Virus record (IMG/VR): IMGVR_UViG_3300010401_000046 | Coordinates: 1 to 44,971 of that record | DNA length: 44,971 nt | Reading direction: 5' to 3' (one strand) | From: a virus | Shown here: piece by piece, positions 6,897 through 14,766 of the stretch | How the letters are laid out: each line of letters starts with the position of its first letter | How positions within the stretch are numbered: position 1 is the stretch's first letter | Made by a program: the position numbers and the translations under genes | Notes under the pieces: model-generated | What the model was told of the DNA's origin: nothing | Databases searched by the model: none | What the model saw: only the letters and a program-made list of their open reading frames with translations

Positions 6897-7640
6897 ATGG
6901 CAGTAAAATGGGATGTACCTGTTCAACGTGGCGGAGATATTCACAACTTCTTTCCGCAAAATATCAAGATAAATCCAGACCTTAACGGTCGGGCAGAAAC
7001 GCCAGACATTGAAGAAATGATAGAAAGCATTTTTCATCATGGCCAAATCAATCCGGTTGAAATTCGTAAAGAGGCGGGTGTTCCCGTTCTTGTTTCAGGA
7101 TTCTCTCGATACCGGTCGATTGTAGAAATCAATAAGCGGAATCTCATTCCGGGTGGTCTTCGACTAAAATGTGTTTACGTCCAATGCGATGAGAAAGAAG
7201 GTTTTATTCGAAATATTGCGGAGAACCTTCATCGTAATGCGACTACACCTTTAGATGATGCTCACAATTGTCGTAGACTTCAACAGTGGGGCAAAACCAT
7301 TGAAGAGATTGCAACATTAATCCATCAAAAACCAGCATGGGTAAAAAGTCGTCTCGCTTTGTGCGAAGCTTCACAAGAAGTCAAAGAGGCATTGAAAAAT
7401 AAGCGCATCAAAGCAACTGCTGCCGTAACGCTTTCAAAGGCGAGTGCTCAAGCTCAAAAAGACGCTGTGAGTGGAACAAATAAAATCACTACTCGTGACA
7501 TTCAGAAAGCAATCGGCAAGAAGAGCAGAATAAGCTTTAAGGAGCTTCGAGACTTCATAAGTTCGCGTACAGGTCCAGCAGAAGATAGTTCTGTAAAGAC
7601 CTTTGCGGAAGAGCTTCTAAAGATGATGGATGGTGAGTAA
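6897..7640 (+). CDS. ParB/Spo0J-family DNA-binding protein
   Basis: This 247-residue protein has the ParB N-terminal domain: HGQINPVEIRKE (48-59), a GFSRYRS box (68-74) in the place of the GERRxRA CTP-binding motif, and ENLHRNATTPLDDA (109-122) matching the 'N.HR..L.P.E.A' box. A KorB/ParB helix-turn-helix follows (TIEEIATLIHQKPAWVKSRLAL, about 134-155). Canonical members bind CTP and parS-like sites and slide on DNA; phage members are used in partition, regulation or genome packaging. No ParA is visible in the window, so a regulatory or packaging role is at least as likely as partition. Confidence 0.88.
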   Translation: MAVKWDVPVQRGGDIHNFFPQNIKINPDLNGRAETPDIEEMIESIFHHGQINPVEIRKEAGVPVLVSGFSRYRSIVEINKRNLIPGGLRLKCVYVQCDEKEGFIRNIAENLHRNATTPLDDAHNCRRLQQWGKTIEEIATLIHQKPAWVKSRLALCEASQEVKEALKNKRIKATAAVTLSKASAQAQKDAVSGTNKITTRDIQKAIGKKSRISFKELRDFISSRTGPAEDSSVKTFAEELLKMMDGE

Positions 7641-7646
7641 TAGTTA

Positions 7647-7667
7647 CAAGGAGCCTGTAGCTCCTTG
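7647..7667 (+). terminator. Hairpin between ParB-like gene and tRNA
   Basis: A perfect 8-bp stem (7647-7654 with 7660-7667) and 5-nt loop, ending three bases before the tRNA. There is no T tract, so it may be a processing or attenuation hairpin rather than a true terminator. Confidence 0.45.
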
Positions 7668-7670
7668 ATT

Positions 7671-7744
7671 GGGCCTTTAGCTCAGTTGGTTAGAGCAACC
7701 GACTCATAATCGGTAGGTCGTAGGTTCAAGTCCTACAAGGCCCA
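7671..7744 (+). tRNA. tRNA with CAT anticodon (tRNA-Met or tRNA-Ile2)
   Basis: A complete cloverleaf is visible. The acceptor stem is 7671-7677 with 7737-7743 (7 perfect pairs). The D arm is 7680-7683/7693-7696 and the anticodon stem 7698-7702/7710-7714, with loop CTCATAA and anticodon CAT at 7705-7707. The T stem is 7720-7724/7732-7736 with loop TTCAAGT. The discriminator base is A; the 3' CCA is not encoded. The GACTCATAATC stem-loop and GGTTCAAGTCC T arm resemble bacterial tRNA-Ile2, whose CAT is modified to lysidine to read AUA. Elongator Met shares much of this, so identity is left open. Confidence 0.95.
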
Positions 7745-7760
7745 CAATAAAAACAAGATA

Positions 7761-7994
7761 ATGCGAAAGATTACAATAAATTTCGAAGATGGTAGCGTTC
7801 ATACAATAACAGAGCGGGAAATCATGGAAAATTATGCAACCAAAACTTGCCGTAAAAACGGTTGGGATGTGCATAGTCCAGCATGGTACGAACTCGCTCG
7901 TTCTTCTAGTGCGGTTGATTCCTTTCTTGAAGAGCAGGTCAAAGAACAATATGAACACTTTTTTCCTGCAATTGAAACAATAAATTTACTATGA
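7761..7994 (+). CDS. Hypothetical protein (77 aa)
   Basis: A small acidic protein starting with a strand-rich RKITINFEDGSVHTI segment, then a TCRKNGWDVHSPAWYELARSSSAV segment and a helical C-terminus (SFLEEQVKEQYEHFF). No motif recognised. It starts 16 bases after the tRNA and its stop overlaps the next start (7991), suggesting coupling with the following gene. Confidence 0.6.
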   Translation: MRKITINFEDGSVHTITEREIMENYATKTCRKNGWDVHSPAWYELARSSSAVDSFLEEQVKEQYEHFFPAIETINLL

Positions 7995-8452
7995 CCAGAG
8001 CCAAACAAGCAGAGCCGCTTTTGAAACTCTCTGATGAGAAGCTTACTGAAAAATTTCTCAAACAACGAGGATTCAAAGCTGTTCTATATCGTGATGATGG
8101 TCGTAAGAGCTATTATTTGACTGACAAAGATAAAACCTTTGAGTATTCCTACATTGATGGTTCGACTGCAAAAGAATGTTGGGCTGATGCTCCTTCTGTA
8201 CTATCGCAGCTATGGCAAAACGAATTATACGAAGAGCTTGTCAATGCTGGATACAATATTGGTACGTATCCTGAAAAAGGAAAAATAATAACTCGCATCT
8301 GGGAGCAGCGTGATACTCCTTATGATATTATCGAAGTTGTCGGTCGAAAGGATGCTTGCAATCATAGTGGTCCTGTCGGTCAAGCATTAGATAGTCTGAG
8401 ACGAGCACTTGCTATAGCATCAATTATTCGAGATAAGGAATTAAGCAAATGA
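7991..8452 (+). CDS. Hypothetical protein, possibly a phage ABA-sandwich domain
   Basis: This 153-residue protein has an alpha-beta-alpha order. A helix with LSQLWQNELYEELVNAGYNI is followed by strands (IITRIWEQRDTPYDIIEVVG) and a final helix (GQALDSLRRALAIASIIRDKE). That order, with a C-terminal 'AL..A...A.I' helix, resembles the small BC1872-like phage ABA-sandwich proteins seen again at 25784-26314 and 35309-35797. Their function is unknown. The gene overlaps both neighbours by 4 bases. Confidence 0.65.
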   Translation: MTRAKQAEPLLKLSDEKLTEKFLKQRGFKAVLYRDDGRKSYYLTDKDKTFEYSYIDGSTAKECWADAPSVLSQLWQNELYEELVNAGYNIGTYPEKGKIITRIWEQRDTPYDIIEVVGRKDACNHSGPVGQALDSLRRALAIASIIRDKELSK

Positions 8453-9171
8453 AAATTGAAGATTCGATTCTTGCCATATTGAGCAAGGCAGAGGTCGTGA
8501 ATGAAGTTGTTCTTCTAAAAAGTGGACAACTCGACAGACCAACGTATGTGGCTGTAAACAAAGTCCTGGAAATGCTTGGTGGTAAATGGTCCAAGAAACA
8601 TGGAGGACATGTATTTGCGAGTGACCCGTCTGAGGTACTTGAAAGCGCATTGCTATTTGGTGAAGCTACGGACCTCAAGAAACAATATCAATTTTATCCA
8701 ACACCTCATAACGTCGCTTTACGATTATTGGAGTTAGCCAAGATTGGTCCAAATATGACAGTGCTCGAACCATCTGCGGGTCAGGGCGCGATTTCTGACT
8801 TGTTATCAAATCCGGACGTGATTGAATTGAATCCAGAAAACAGGAAGGTGCTCGAATCAAAGGGATATAAGATTTTAGCCGATGATTTCTTGTCTTTTAC
8901 TGGAAGTTATGACCGAATCATAGCAAACCCACCATTTTCAAAACAACAAGACATCATTCATGCAACACACATGATAGAATGTTTGAGTGATGTTGGAAGG
9001 CTTGTAACTGTGATGTCAACAGGCGTTCTATTCCGTACAAATAAGCGAACAACAGACTTTAAGGCGCTTCTCGATTCAACAGGGGAATATAGCTTTGAAA
9101 AGCTTCCAAGTGATGCTTTTGCTTCATCTGGTGTCGGAGTGAATACCTGCATTTTGACTTTACAGAAATGA
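8449..9171 (+). CDS. DNA adenine-N6 methyltransferase-like protein
   Basis: A 240-residue class I SAM-dependent methyltransferase. QFYPTPHNVALRLLE precedes the SAM-binding motif I VLEPSAGQGAI (105-115), and the catalytic motif IV is NPPF (160-163), the signature of N6-adenine DNA methyltransferases. There is no evident target-recognition domain beyond the ~80-residue N-terminal part, and no restriction gene nearby. It is therefore probably an orphan modifier that protects phage DNA or sets regulation. Start and stop both overlap neighbours by 4 bases. Confidence 0.85.
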   Translation: MKIEDSILAILSKAEVVNEVVLLKSGQLDRPTYVAVNKVLEMLGGKWSKKHGGHVFASDPSEVLESALLFGEATDLKKQYQFYPTPHNVALRLLELAKIGPNMTVLEPSAGQGAISDLLSNPDVIELNPENRKVLESKGYKILADDFLSFTGSYDRIIANPPFSKQQDIIHATHMIECLSDVGRLVTVMSTGVLFRTNKRTTDFKALLDSTGEYSFEKLPSDAFASSGVGVNTCILTLQK

Positions 9172-9686
9172 AGAAGATAACCGAGAATCTTTATCAAGGT
9201 AGTGTCGATGATATTACAAATTCAAATTTACCAGAAAACATCACTGCTATAGTTTCTGTTGGTCATAGCTGCATTGTTGATGTTGACGAACATGGAAAGA
9301 AAATTATTCCAACTTACCACATACCATTAGTTGAATTCATTGGAAATCCAAATAAGCATCCTCGAACGCTGGTTCGCGTTTCTTCGGACAACGAAATTAT
9401 TGCAGTAGTAGAATTGATGGTGAAACTTATTGAAAAAGGTCACGTCGTCTTTTGTCATTGTGATGCTGGTATTTGCAGAAGCGTTGGAATTTGTGCAGCT
9501 TATCTTATTAGGGCGGATATGTACGGTACGTTAAAGACAGCACATGAACGAGTATCAGGACACAAAGAAAGCTTTCGTCTTGCGAACGTGTTCAATCAAG
9601 CTTTAGATAAAATTTATGGAAGGCTTTCAAATAAGTATTGGGTCGGAATGGACCAATACGTCGATATGCTTAATGGTGTAGTGTAG
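9168..9686 (+). CDS. Dual-specificity (Cys-based) protein phosphatase
   Basis: This 172-residue protein carries the P-loop of Cys-dependent phosphatases, HCDAGICRS, with nucleophile C98 and arginine R104 (HCx5R). It follows a VVF strand and precedes the usual VGICAAYLIRADMYGTLKTA helices. ENLYQGSVDD at the N-terminus is the typical opening of DSP domains. It could dephosphorylate Tyr/Ser/Thr residues, RNA 5' ends or other phosphates; the target is unknown. A phage phosphatase could counter kinase-based defence or alter host signalling; that is inference. The gene ends two bases from a convergent gene. Confidence 0.85.
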   Translation: MKKITENLYQGSVDDITNSNLPENITAIVSVGHSCIVDVDEHGKKIIPTYHIPLVEFIGNPNKHPRTLVRVSSDNEIIAVVELMVKLIEKGHVVFCHCDAGICRSVGICAAYLIRADMYGTLKTAHERVSGHKESFRLANVFNQALDKIYGRLSNKYWVGMDQYVDMLNGVV

Positions 9687-9687
9687 T

Positions 9688-10122
9688 TTATTTTACACTA
9701 ACCAACACACAAGCTACTCGTTCGGATTCGTCCGTGTTATATACGGCACTAAGACGATGATATCCATCCGCAACAATCAATCGGTTGTTGTGACGAACGA
9801 GTAAAATAGGATTTAATTTTTCCCCGTTTTGTATCTTGTTTATTTTGTGACCGACAGTCTGATTCTCTCGCGGTAGTGGATTCAATTTTGAAGAACGAAT
9901 GATGTCTTTTGCTCGATACCATTCAATCCTGTCACGATGTTTTAAAAACAATTTGGTAGCTTCTTCAGAAAGATGTCGAGGCATGTTGAGATTTAGATAT
10001 TCTGATGCAGCACGAATATCATCATCCGTCAAATGATTTTTCCAAGAAATAACCTTACTGAGCTTAACACCTTTGTCTCCTTTTGTAACAAATCGCTCCA
10101 TCAAGCTTTTGAATGTTATCAT
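9688..10122 (-). CDS. ParB/sulfiredoxin-fold protein
   Basis: This 144-residue protein has a helical N-terminal half and a C-terminal ParB/Srx-like core. GEKLNPILLVRHNNRLIVAD precedes the ADGYHR box (118-123) and LSAVY. The 'I.V.DG.HR..A' pattern is that of ParB N-terminal nucleotide-binding domains; there is no HTH or C-terminal dimer domain. Similar stand-alone proteins are frequent in phages and of unknown role (CTPase, nuclease or kinase-like activities are known across the fold). It lies directly downstream of the SWIM/intein gene with no gap, so the two share a transcript. Confidence 0.75.
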   Translation of the reverse strand: MITFKSLMERFVTKGDKGVKLSKVISWKNHLTDDDIRAASEYLNLNMPRHLSEEATKLFLKHRDRIEWYRAKDIIRSSKLNPLPRENQTVGHKINKIQNGEKLNPILLVRHNNRLIVADGYHRLSAVYNTDESERVACVLVSVK

Positions 10123-12405
10123 TTACATCTCTTTCCTATGTGCAAGACGGGTCCACAAATCATCATCATGGTCATTACCACCTTTACTATGATGCATTTT
10201 GTAAAGATTGTCAAGCCATTTTTTTACATCCAGAGAATCAAGGTCTGTTTCAATCCGAATCCAATGATGTTTCTTTTTCTTGTGTTTGGGATGATGCATG
10301 TGCCCTTTTGATGTCGATTGAACAGGCTCTTCTCCCATTGGCGGAGAACCTGCTGGTATTTGAGTATCAGTAGCGTTTCGTGTTGCTGTTGGAACTTCTG
10401 GTTCTGTTTGCGGCTCTTCTTCTGGTTCCTCTGTTGTTGGGACCGTTGGATTTGAAATGGGTACTTTTGGATTCTTTGGTTTTTTTATTGGAACTTTTGG
10501 AACAACAGGTTGAGCAGTTGGAGTCAAATCCGTATTGTCTGGCGTCATGGTCCTTTGAGTTGTTGTCGTTGGAGCTTTTTCGCCTCCAATAACCGGCGCG
10601 TTCGGATTGTGTAAATTGAGTTTTGATTGTAACATATCAACAATAGTCGCAATCCATTTGTCGATGTTTGCAACTAATCCTGCAAGATGCTTGCAACAAA
10701 TTCCTCTCTGATTTGGATTTGTTTTGTTTGGTGGTCGTCTTTCCTTCTGGTCTGCAAAATTGGATTTGTTGAACCAAGCAAGGTATTTAAACCCTCCAAA
10801 AGTAAAACTGTTATGCACATAAACACCAGATGCTAACGCAAAATTTTCTGTATCAGGAACAGAAATATCATACAGAGGCGTAGGTTCAACATCAATGATT
10901 TTCACAGAAACTATCTTGTGATTTTTCTTTGAATAAAAATCCAATGACTCTTTAAACGACTCAAATAATTTTTCAGGATAAGGAGTTGTTTTTCCCTTAT
11001 ATGTTAGAAATGTTGATTGTGTTATCTCAAGATTGTTTGATTTTATTTCATCATAAACTTTAAACAATCTACCAATCAGTTGATTTCTAATAATGCGAGG
11101 GTCTTTATTGCGCTGTCTTGTTTTCTCCTTCGATTTTTCAGATTGGTTTATTGAAATCAATCTTGATATGTTTTTTTCTCTACCTTTTTTGTGGTTTTCT
11201 ATAAAATTTGAATCATTCCACAAGTTGTTAATTAATTTGGACGCTCGAACAGAATATTCTTCTCGAAGCTTTGGGTCGTTTTCAAGTCTTAACTTTACGC
11301 CGGTACCATTCTTTACTTTTTCGCTTACTTTTATAGACTCAATGGCCTTTTTATGAACTTCTGGATTTGTTGCAAAATTATTTTTCTTTCCGTTTTCTCT
11401 CATTACCTCGACATGAGACTTATAATAGTCTGGGTCATCCCAATATTTCCATGTTTTTGAAAGACGCTCGGTTCCTTCCTTTGCATGATGCTCCCAATGT
11501 TCTTTTATTCCCATCCACAAAAGATTTGATGGAACATTATTTGTTTTGTTTGCGTCAACGTGATGAGATATTAAACAACGTTCACCAACTTTAGAACGCC
11601 ATTCCATTTTTTCTTCGAAATACGAATCGTTAACAGTTCGATTTACGACCGTATGAGTTTTCTTTTTCTTTCCATCATTATCGAAAACAGTTTCATAACC
11701 ATCGACAATTTCCGTATAAAGAGGCATCAACGAATCACCTGCCATTAAGTATTTTGCCTCTTTATATGAACCATCCCGAAGTCTCCATTGATGATTTAAA
11801 GAACAGCGTTCAGTAATTCCGTTATCCAGAGTAACTTCTACAATTTGGTCAACCGTTTTAGTTATTCCTAATGCAGTCGCTTCTTTGGGCACAAAATTTC
11901 CGTTTTCATCGGAAGAATAAATCCAATATTTCTCTCCTTCTACAAGTTCATCAATTCTCTTGTTTGAGCCATCAAGCATTTTGATGAGAGTCTCGCCTAC
12001 AAAACATTCACAACTGCAGTAGAAATTTGTGTGTCCGTGTCTTAAAAAACCATTGACAACAAATGCAGTAAGTGCTGGTTTGTTATTTCGAATGAGAAAT
12101 AAACGCTGTGCTGTTTTCCACTTATCTTTATCGAGACGTTTATTGATTTGGAATTGAGAGGTGTGATTCCGACCGGAACCTTGCCCACCTTCTTCTTTCG
12201 TTAGAATATCTCGTGTGTAAAAAGAAATGATGAATTGCTCTGTATCAATGTCCTGAAAACTTGCCTCAATTTGAAATCGTTTTGCAATGGGAGCCTTTTT
12301 GTCTTTGCTCATGCGAAGCAAATCAGAAAACATTAATTCGTTCAGTAATTCTTCTTGCTGGTAAATGTCGCCTTCCAATAAAAGAAATTCTTCCATGATT
12401 TTCAA
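10123..12405 (-). CDS. SWIM zinc-finger protein interrupted by an HNH intein
   Basis: The 760-codon precursor is a 361-residue host protein plus a 399-residue intein. Extein residues 1-133 end in FYCSCE; after the intein the sequence resumes as SFTFGGFKYLAWFNKSNF and continues to GICCKHLAGLV. Joined, this gives CxC...CxH, the zinc ligands of a SWIM domain. The C-terminal ~150 extein residues are low complexity (Pro/Thr/Glu-rich, then a His/Lys-rich HPKHKKKKHH patch), suggesting a disordered virion or DNA-contact tail. Function is unknown. The gene is preceded by an overlapping 104-aa gene and followed by a ParB-fold gene on the same strand. Confidence 0.85.
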   Translation of the reverse strand: MKIMEEFLLLEGDIYQQEELLNELMFSDLLRMSKDKKAPIAKRFQIEASFQDIDTEQFIISFYTRDILTKEEGGQGSGRNHTSQFQINKRLDKDKWKTAQRLFLIRNNKPALTAFVVNGFLRHGHTNFYCSCECFVGETLIKMLDGSNKRIDELVEGEKYWIYSSDENGNFVPKEATALGITKTVDQIVEVTLDNGITERCSLNHQWRLRDGSYKEAKYLMAGDSLMPLYTEIVDGYETVFDNDGKKKKTHTVVNRTVNDSYFEEKMEWRSKVGERCLISHHVDANKTNNVPSNLLWMGIKEHWEHHAKEGTERLSKTWKYWDDPDYYKSHVEVMRENGKKNNFATNPEVHKKAIESIKVSEKVKNGTGVKLRLENDPKLREEYSVRASKLINNLWNDSNFIENHKKGREKNISRLISINQSEKSKEKTRQRNKDPRIIRNQLIGRLFKVYDEIKSNNLEITQSTFLTYKGKTTPYPEKLFESFKESLDFYSKKNHKIVSVKIIDVEPTPLYDISVPDTENFALASGVYVHNSFTFGGFKYLAWFNKSNFADQKERRPPNKTNPNQRGICCKHLAGLVANIDKWIATIVDMLQSKLNLHNPNAPVIGGEKAPTTTTQRTMTPDNTDLTPTAQPVVPKVPIKKPKNPKVPISNPTVPTTEEPEEEPQTEPEVPTATRNATDTQIPAGSPPMGEEPVQSTSKGHMHHPKHKKKKHHWIRIETDLDSLDVKKWLDNLYKMHHSKGGNDHDDDLWTRLAHRKEM
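10810..12006 (-). mobile_element. Intein (399 aa) with HNH homing endonuclease
   Basis: Coordinates mark precursor residues 134-532. The N-terminal splice block starts with Cys134 in CFVGETLI. A block-B-like CSLNHQW follows, and the protein ends with LYDISVPDTENFALASGVYVHN, where the terminal HN precedes Ser533 as the +1 nucleophile. These are the residues needed for standard Cys/Ser splicing. Internally, an HNH-like centre (CLISHHVDANKTNNVPSNLLWM, about 277-298) and a long basic helical region indicate a homing endonuclease. The splice junction lies inside the SWIM zinc motif, a conserved site as is usual for inteins. Confidence 0.9.
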
Positions 12406-12716
12406 AATGAGTCAATCAATGCTTCATCCGGAATTTCAAACACCTCATCACGTTCATCAACTGGTTGTTCGAACGGAATAATAAACTCTTCTGAATGTCT
12501 TTGGTCTCGTATTGGATGTGCTTCCATTACGGGTTCTGTTGAGATACCGATATCTTCAACGAAATCCTCTTCCATCAACATGTCCGACTCATCGTCTCGA
12601 TAAAAGTCATAGTCTTCGTTCATGTGAACATATTTGTAACGGGACGAGTCAATGCTCTGGACACCGATTTGTGACCACCGATTGAACAATTTGGAGGTAT
12701 CGAGTTTCGTTGACAT
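12402..12716 (-). CDS. Hypothetical acidic protein (104 aa)
   Basis: A highly acidic protein: an N-terminal LFNRWSQIGVQSIDSSRYKYV segment, then a Glu/Asp-rich region (MNEDYDFYRDDESDMLMEEDF and further) to the end. No Cys motif, signal or membrane segment. Its stop overlaps the start of the SWIM/intein gene by 4 bases, so the two proteins are probably made together. The acidic tail could pair with the basic C-terminus of the SWIM protein; that is speculation. Confidence 0.65.
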   Translation of the reverse strand: MSTKLDTSKLFNRWSQIGVQSIDSSRYKYVHMNEDYDFYRDDESDMLMEEDFVEDIGISTEPVMEAHPIRDQRHSEEFIIPFEQPVDERDEVFEIPDEALIDSF

Positions 12717-12772
12717 GTTTTTGTGTTTCCTTGCTTTAATAAATACAATTTGGGATTAAAAAGAAAGCAGAT

Positions 12773-13636
12773 GTGGCGTTAAACTCTTACTTTCAGCAAG
12801 ATAATTATAGAAAAGCATTTTTTATGAACTTCAATTATCCTCATCAGCCGACTCCTATTCCTATTGAACCTCGGAATTCGATTCCGCTTCCAACCCCTAT
12901 TCCAATTGAGCCTTCTCAATTTGTACCGCTTCCAACTCCTATTCCAATTGAATCAGGAATGCATTCGATTCTTCCGGCAATCATTGACCGCCAACCGACT
13001 CCGATACCAATCGAACCGAAACAAACACAACAGGAGCGTCATGAAGGTCAAACGAAATTCAACTCATGGAAGACTGGTAAAGACAAGGAATTGAAGAAGA
13101 GGCGATTTGCTAGGAAGTATGAAAAAGCAGAAGGACACTTGCGTTCTGAAATAACAAATCTTGTTGGAGAATCGAAGTTGGAACTCCGACTGGATATGAC
13201 ATTTGATAATGAAGCCCAAGCATTGAATGCCTTACATCAACTCTCTGCTGTGCTTGCAAACGTTATTGAAACGAAATCGTTCGGAGTTGCTGCTGAAACC
13301 GAAACAACTGCTCTCGCGCCTATCGTAAACAACTTGCCTGTTGTTGTTGAGCGCAAGCCATTGGAGAATATTGCTAAACCACAAATAATCAAGGCCAGAG
13401 ATAAAGAAACAGGATTCATGTCTATTGTTACAGAATTGGATTCTAGATTGATGTCGGAGAAGGCAAAACGAGATTGGGGTTTTATTGATGATATTGATTT
13501 GGACCCAATGGTTGAAACTGCACCACCTCAGTTTAAAACTGATGAAGTTGCATTGGTCGATGAAGATATTGAGTGGACTGCATTTGAAGATGATGATTTT
13601 GAGAAATCAGAAAGCAAGTACGAAGTTATCAATTAA
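12773..13636 (+). CDS. Protein with four PTPIPIE repeats (structural-like, function unknown)
   Basis: The N-terminal part has four near-identical PTPIPIE[PS] units within about 60 residues, spaced by short variable linkers. A basic segment (KDKELKKRRFARKYEKAEG), a helix-rich middle and a strongly acidic C-terminus (VDEDIEWTAFEDDDFEKSESKYE) follow. Proline repeats of this sort usually form extended linkers or docking sites. The start is uncertain: GTG 12773 follows an A/G-rich stretch, while ATG 12824 lacks any Shine-Dalgarno but also gives a full repeat region. It is divergent from the minus-strand SWIM operon. Confidence 0.7.
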   Translation: MALNSYFQQDNYRKAFFMNFNYPHQPTPIPIEPRNSIPLPTPIPIEPSQFVPLPTPIPIESGMHSILPAIIDRQPTPIPIEPKQTQQERHEGQTKFNSWKTGKDKELKKRRFARKYEKAEGHLRSEITNLVGESKLELRLDMTFDNEAQALNALHQLSAVLANVIETKSFGVAAETETTALAPIVNNLPVVVERKPLENIAKPQIIKARDKETGFMSIVTELDSRLMSEKAKRDWGFIDDIDLDPMVETAPPQFKTDEVALVDEDIEWTAFEDDDFEKSESKYEVIN

Positions 13637-13674
13637 TTGGAACTAAATCGCAAATCATATTCGTTTGATGGCGA

Positions 13675-14256
13675 ATGATTTGGGAACAAGAGATACAAAC
13701 AATACTGGCTCACATTGAAGAATTAAAGAACAAAGCTAAAGTCTGGCTCGTTCTTAGTGTGGGTATCAGCGGTTCAGGAAAAAGCACTTTCATATTTGCA
13801 TACTCTAAGCAACTGGAGAACAGTTGTATTTCTTATGAGGTTGTGTGTCCAGACCAATTGAGGAAAAAGTACGGCACCAGTGTAAACGACCAGAGCGTTA
13901 ATGGGAAGGTTTGGGACGTTGCAAGAAGACAAGCTGTCAAGGCGTTTGAGAATGGAAAACAAGTGGTTATTCTTGACGCTATGAATATTCGGGCCAAGGA
14001 ACGTAAACAGTTTATGAAGTATGTTAGAGACAGGCTTCCAGATTTACATCTTTATACCCAAGCCTTTGTGTTTCCAGTCGATGCGGAACTTTCTAAACAA
14101 CGCATACAGGAAGATATCAGCAATGGGCTTGATAGGGCAAATGTTCCGCCAGAGATTATCGACAAAATGACAGAGATATACGTCAATGGTTTGAAAGACA
14201 TTGAGAGAGAGTTTGATGTAACGATAACATTTAAATCATGTTTGAAAGACTCATAG
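13675..14256 (+). CDS. P-loop polynucleotide/nucleotide kinase-like protein
   Basis: This 193-residue protein has a Walker A motif GISGSGKST (30-38) after a hydrophobic strand. The next strand leads into VVCPDQLRKKYGT, the 'D..R...G' lid/substrate loop found in T4 Pnk-type 5'-kinases, and VVILDAMNIRAKERKQF matches the kinase's 'D.(T/M)N.....R' segment. Length equals an isolated kinase domain; the phosphatase half of T4 PseT is absent. It would phosphorylate RNA or DNA 5'-OH ends (known of the family) and, with the ligase at 17034, could repair cleaved tRNA (inference). It overlaps the next gene by 19 bases. Confidence 0.78.
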   Translation: MIWEQEIQTILAHIEELKNKAKVWLVLSVGISGSGKSTFIFAYSKQLENSCISYEVVCPDQLRKKYGTSVNDQSVNGKVWDVARRQAVKAFENGKQVVILDAMNIRAKERKQFMKYVRDRLPDLHLYTQAFVFPVDAELSKQRIQEDISNGLDRANVPPEIIDKMTEIYVNGLKDIEREFDVTITFKSCLKDS

Positions 14257-14525
14257 AACATTTAGAAAACACCTCGTTCATTCCAGATGGTGAATTTGAA
14301 CAACAACGTATTGATGCTATTAAAATATTGACAAATTCAAAGCATGAATTGCAAGCAAATATCGTGACAGAACTCGGAAAAGCAAGAGTCGATATTTATG
14401 TCGCTCTAAAAGATTCGATTGATAATAATGCTGATGAGGAACTTGTAAAATTGCTTGTTGAGCAACATAGCAATATCATTAATCATATTGCAAATTTGGG
14501 AGGTGTCAATGTTATATCCACTTAA
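14238..14525 (+). CDS. Hypothetical helical protein (95 aa)
   Basis: Almost entirely helix-forming sequence (for example RIDAIKILTNSKHELQANIV and DEELVKLLVEQHSNIINHI), acidic overall, with no Cys motif or membrane segment. Not recognised. It overlaps the kinase gene by 19 bases and contains the Shine-Dalgarno for the next gene (GGGAGG, 14498-14503), so it is tightly embedded in the operon. Confidence 0.6.
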   Translation: MFERLIEHLENTSFIPDGEFEQQRIDAIKILTNSKHELQANIVTELGKARVDIYVALKDSIDNNADEELVKLLVEQHSNIINHIANLGGVNVIST

Positions 14526-14766
14526 GTCACTTATTTTTATCGGTAGAAGTACGCCAACAGATGCTGATTTCAGTGTTGTCGAGGCGGATTCTTTTGAAGA
14601 AGCTTGGGAGAAAGTTCAAGAAAATTTACGTTCTTGCAACGTGGAGATTGACAATGTTTCCATTTCGGACAAGGAAATTAGATTTGAAATTATACAACCT
14701 AAGTCTGACATATCAACAGGTTGTATTGGTATTTTGATGAATTCGGAACTTAAAATTTTGCGATGA
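14509..14766 (+). CDS. Hypothetical protein (85 aa)
   Basis: The ATG at 14509 has a strong GGGAGG Shine-Dalgarno 5-6 bases upstream, one of few in the window, and this fixes the start. The frame is open further upstream but that is the other reading of the previous gene. The product opens with a hydrophobic strand (YPLKSLIFIGRS), then FSVVEADSFEEAWEKVQENL, a strand-helix pattern, and finishes with a second strand-rich half. No family recognised. Confidence 0.65.
   Translation: MLYPLKSLIFIGRSTPTDADFSVVEADSFEEAWEKVQENLRSCNVEIDNVSISDKEIRFEIIQPKSDISTGCIGILMNSELKILR

Noticed and set aside
12845-13020. CRISPR or DNA-level repeat array
   Set aside because: The repetition is in the protein (PTPIPIE); the DNA units differ at synonymous positions and have no spacer structure.
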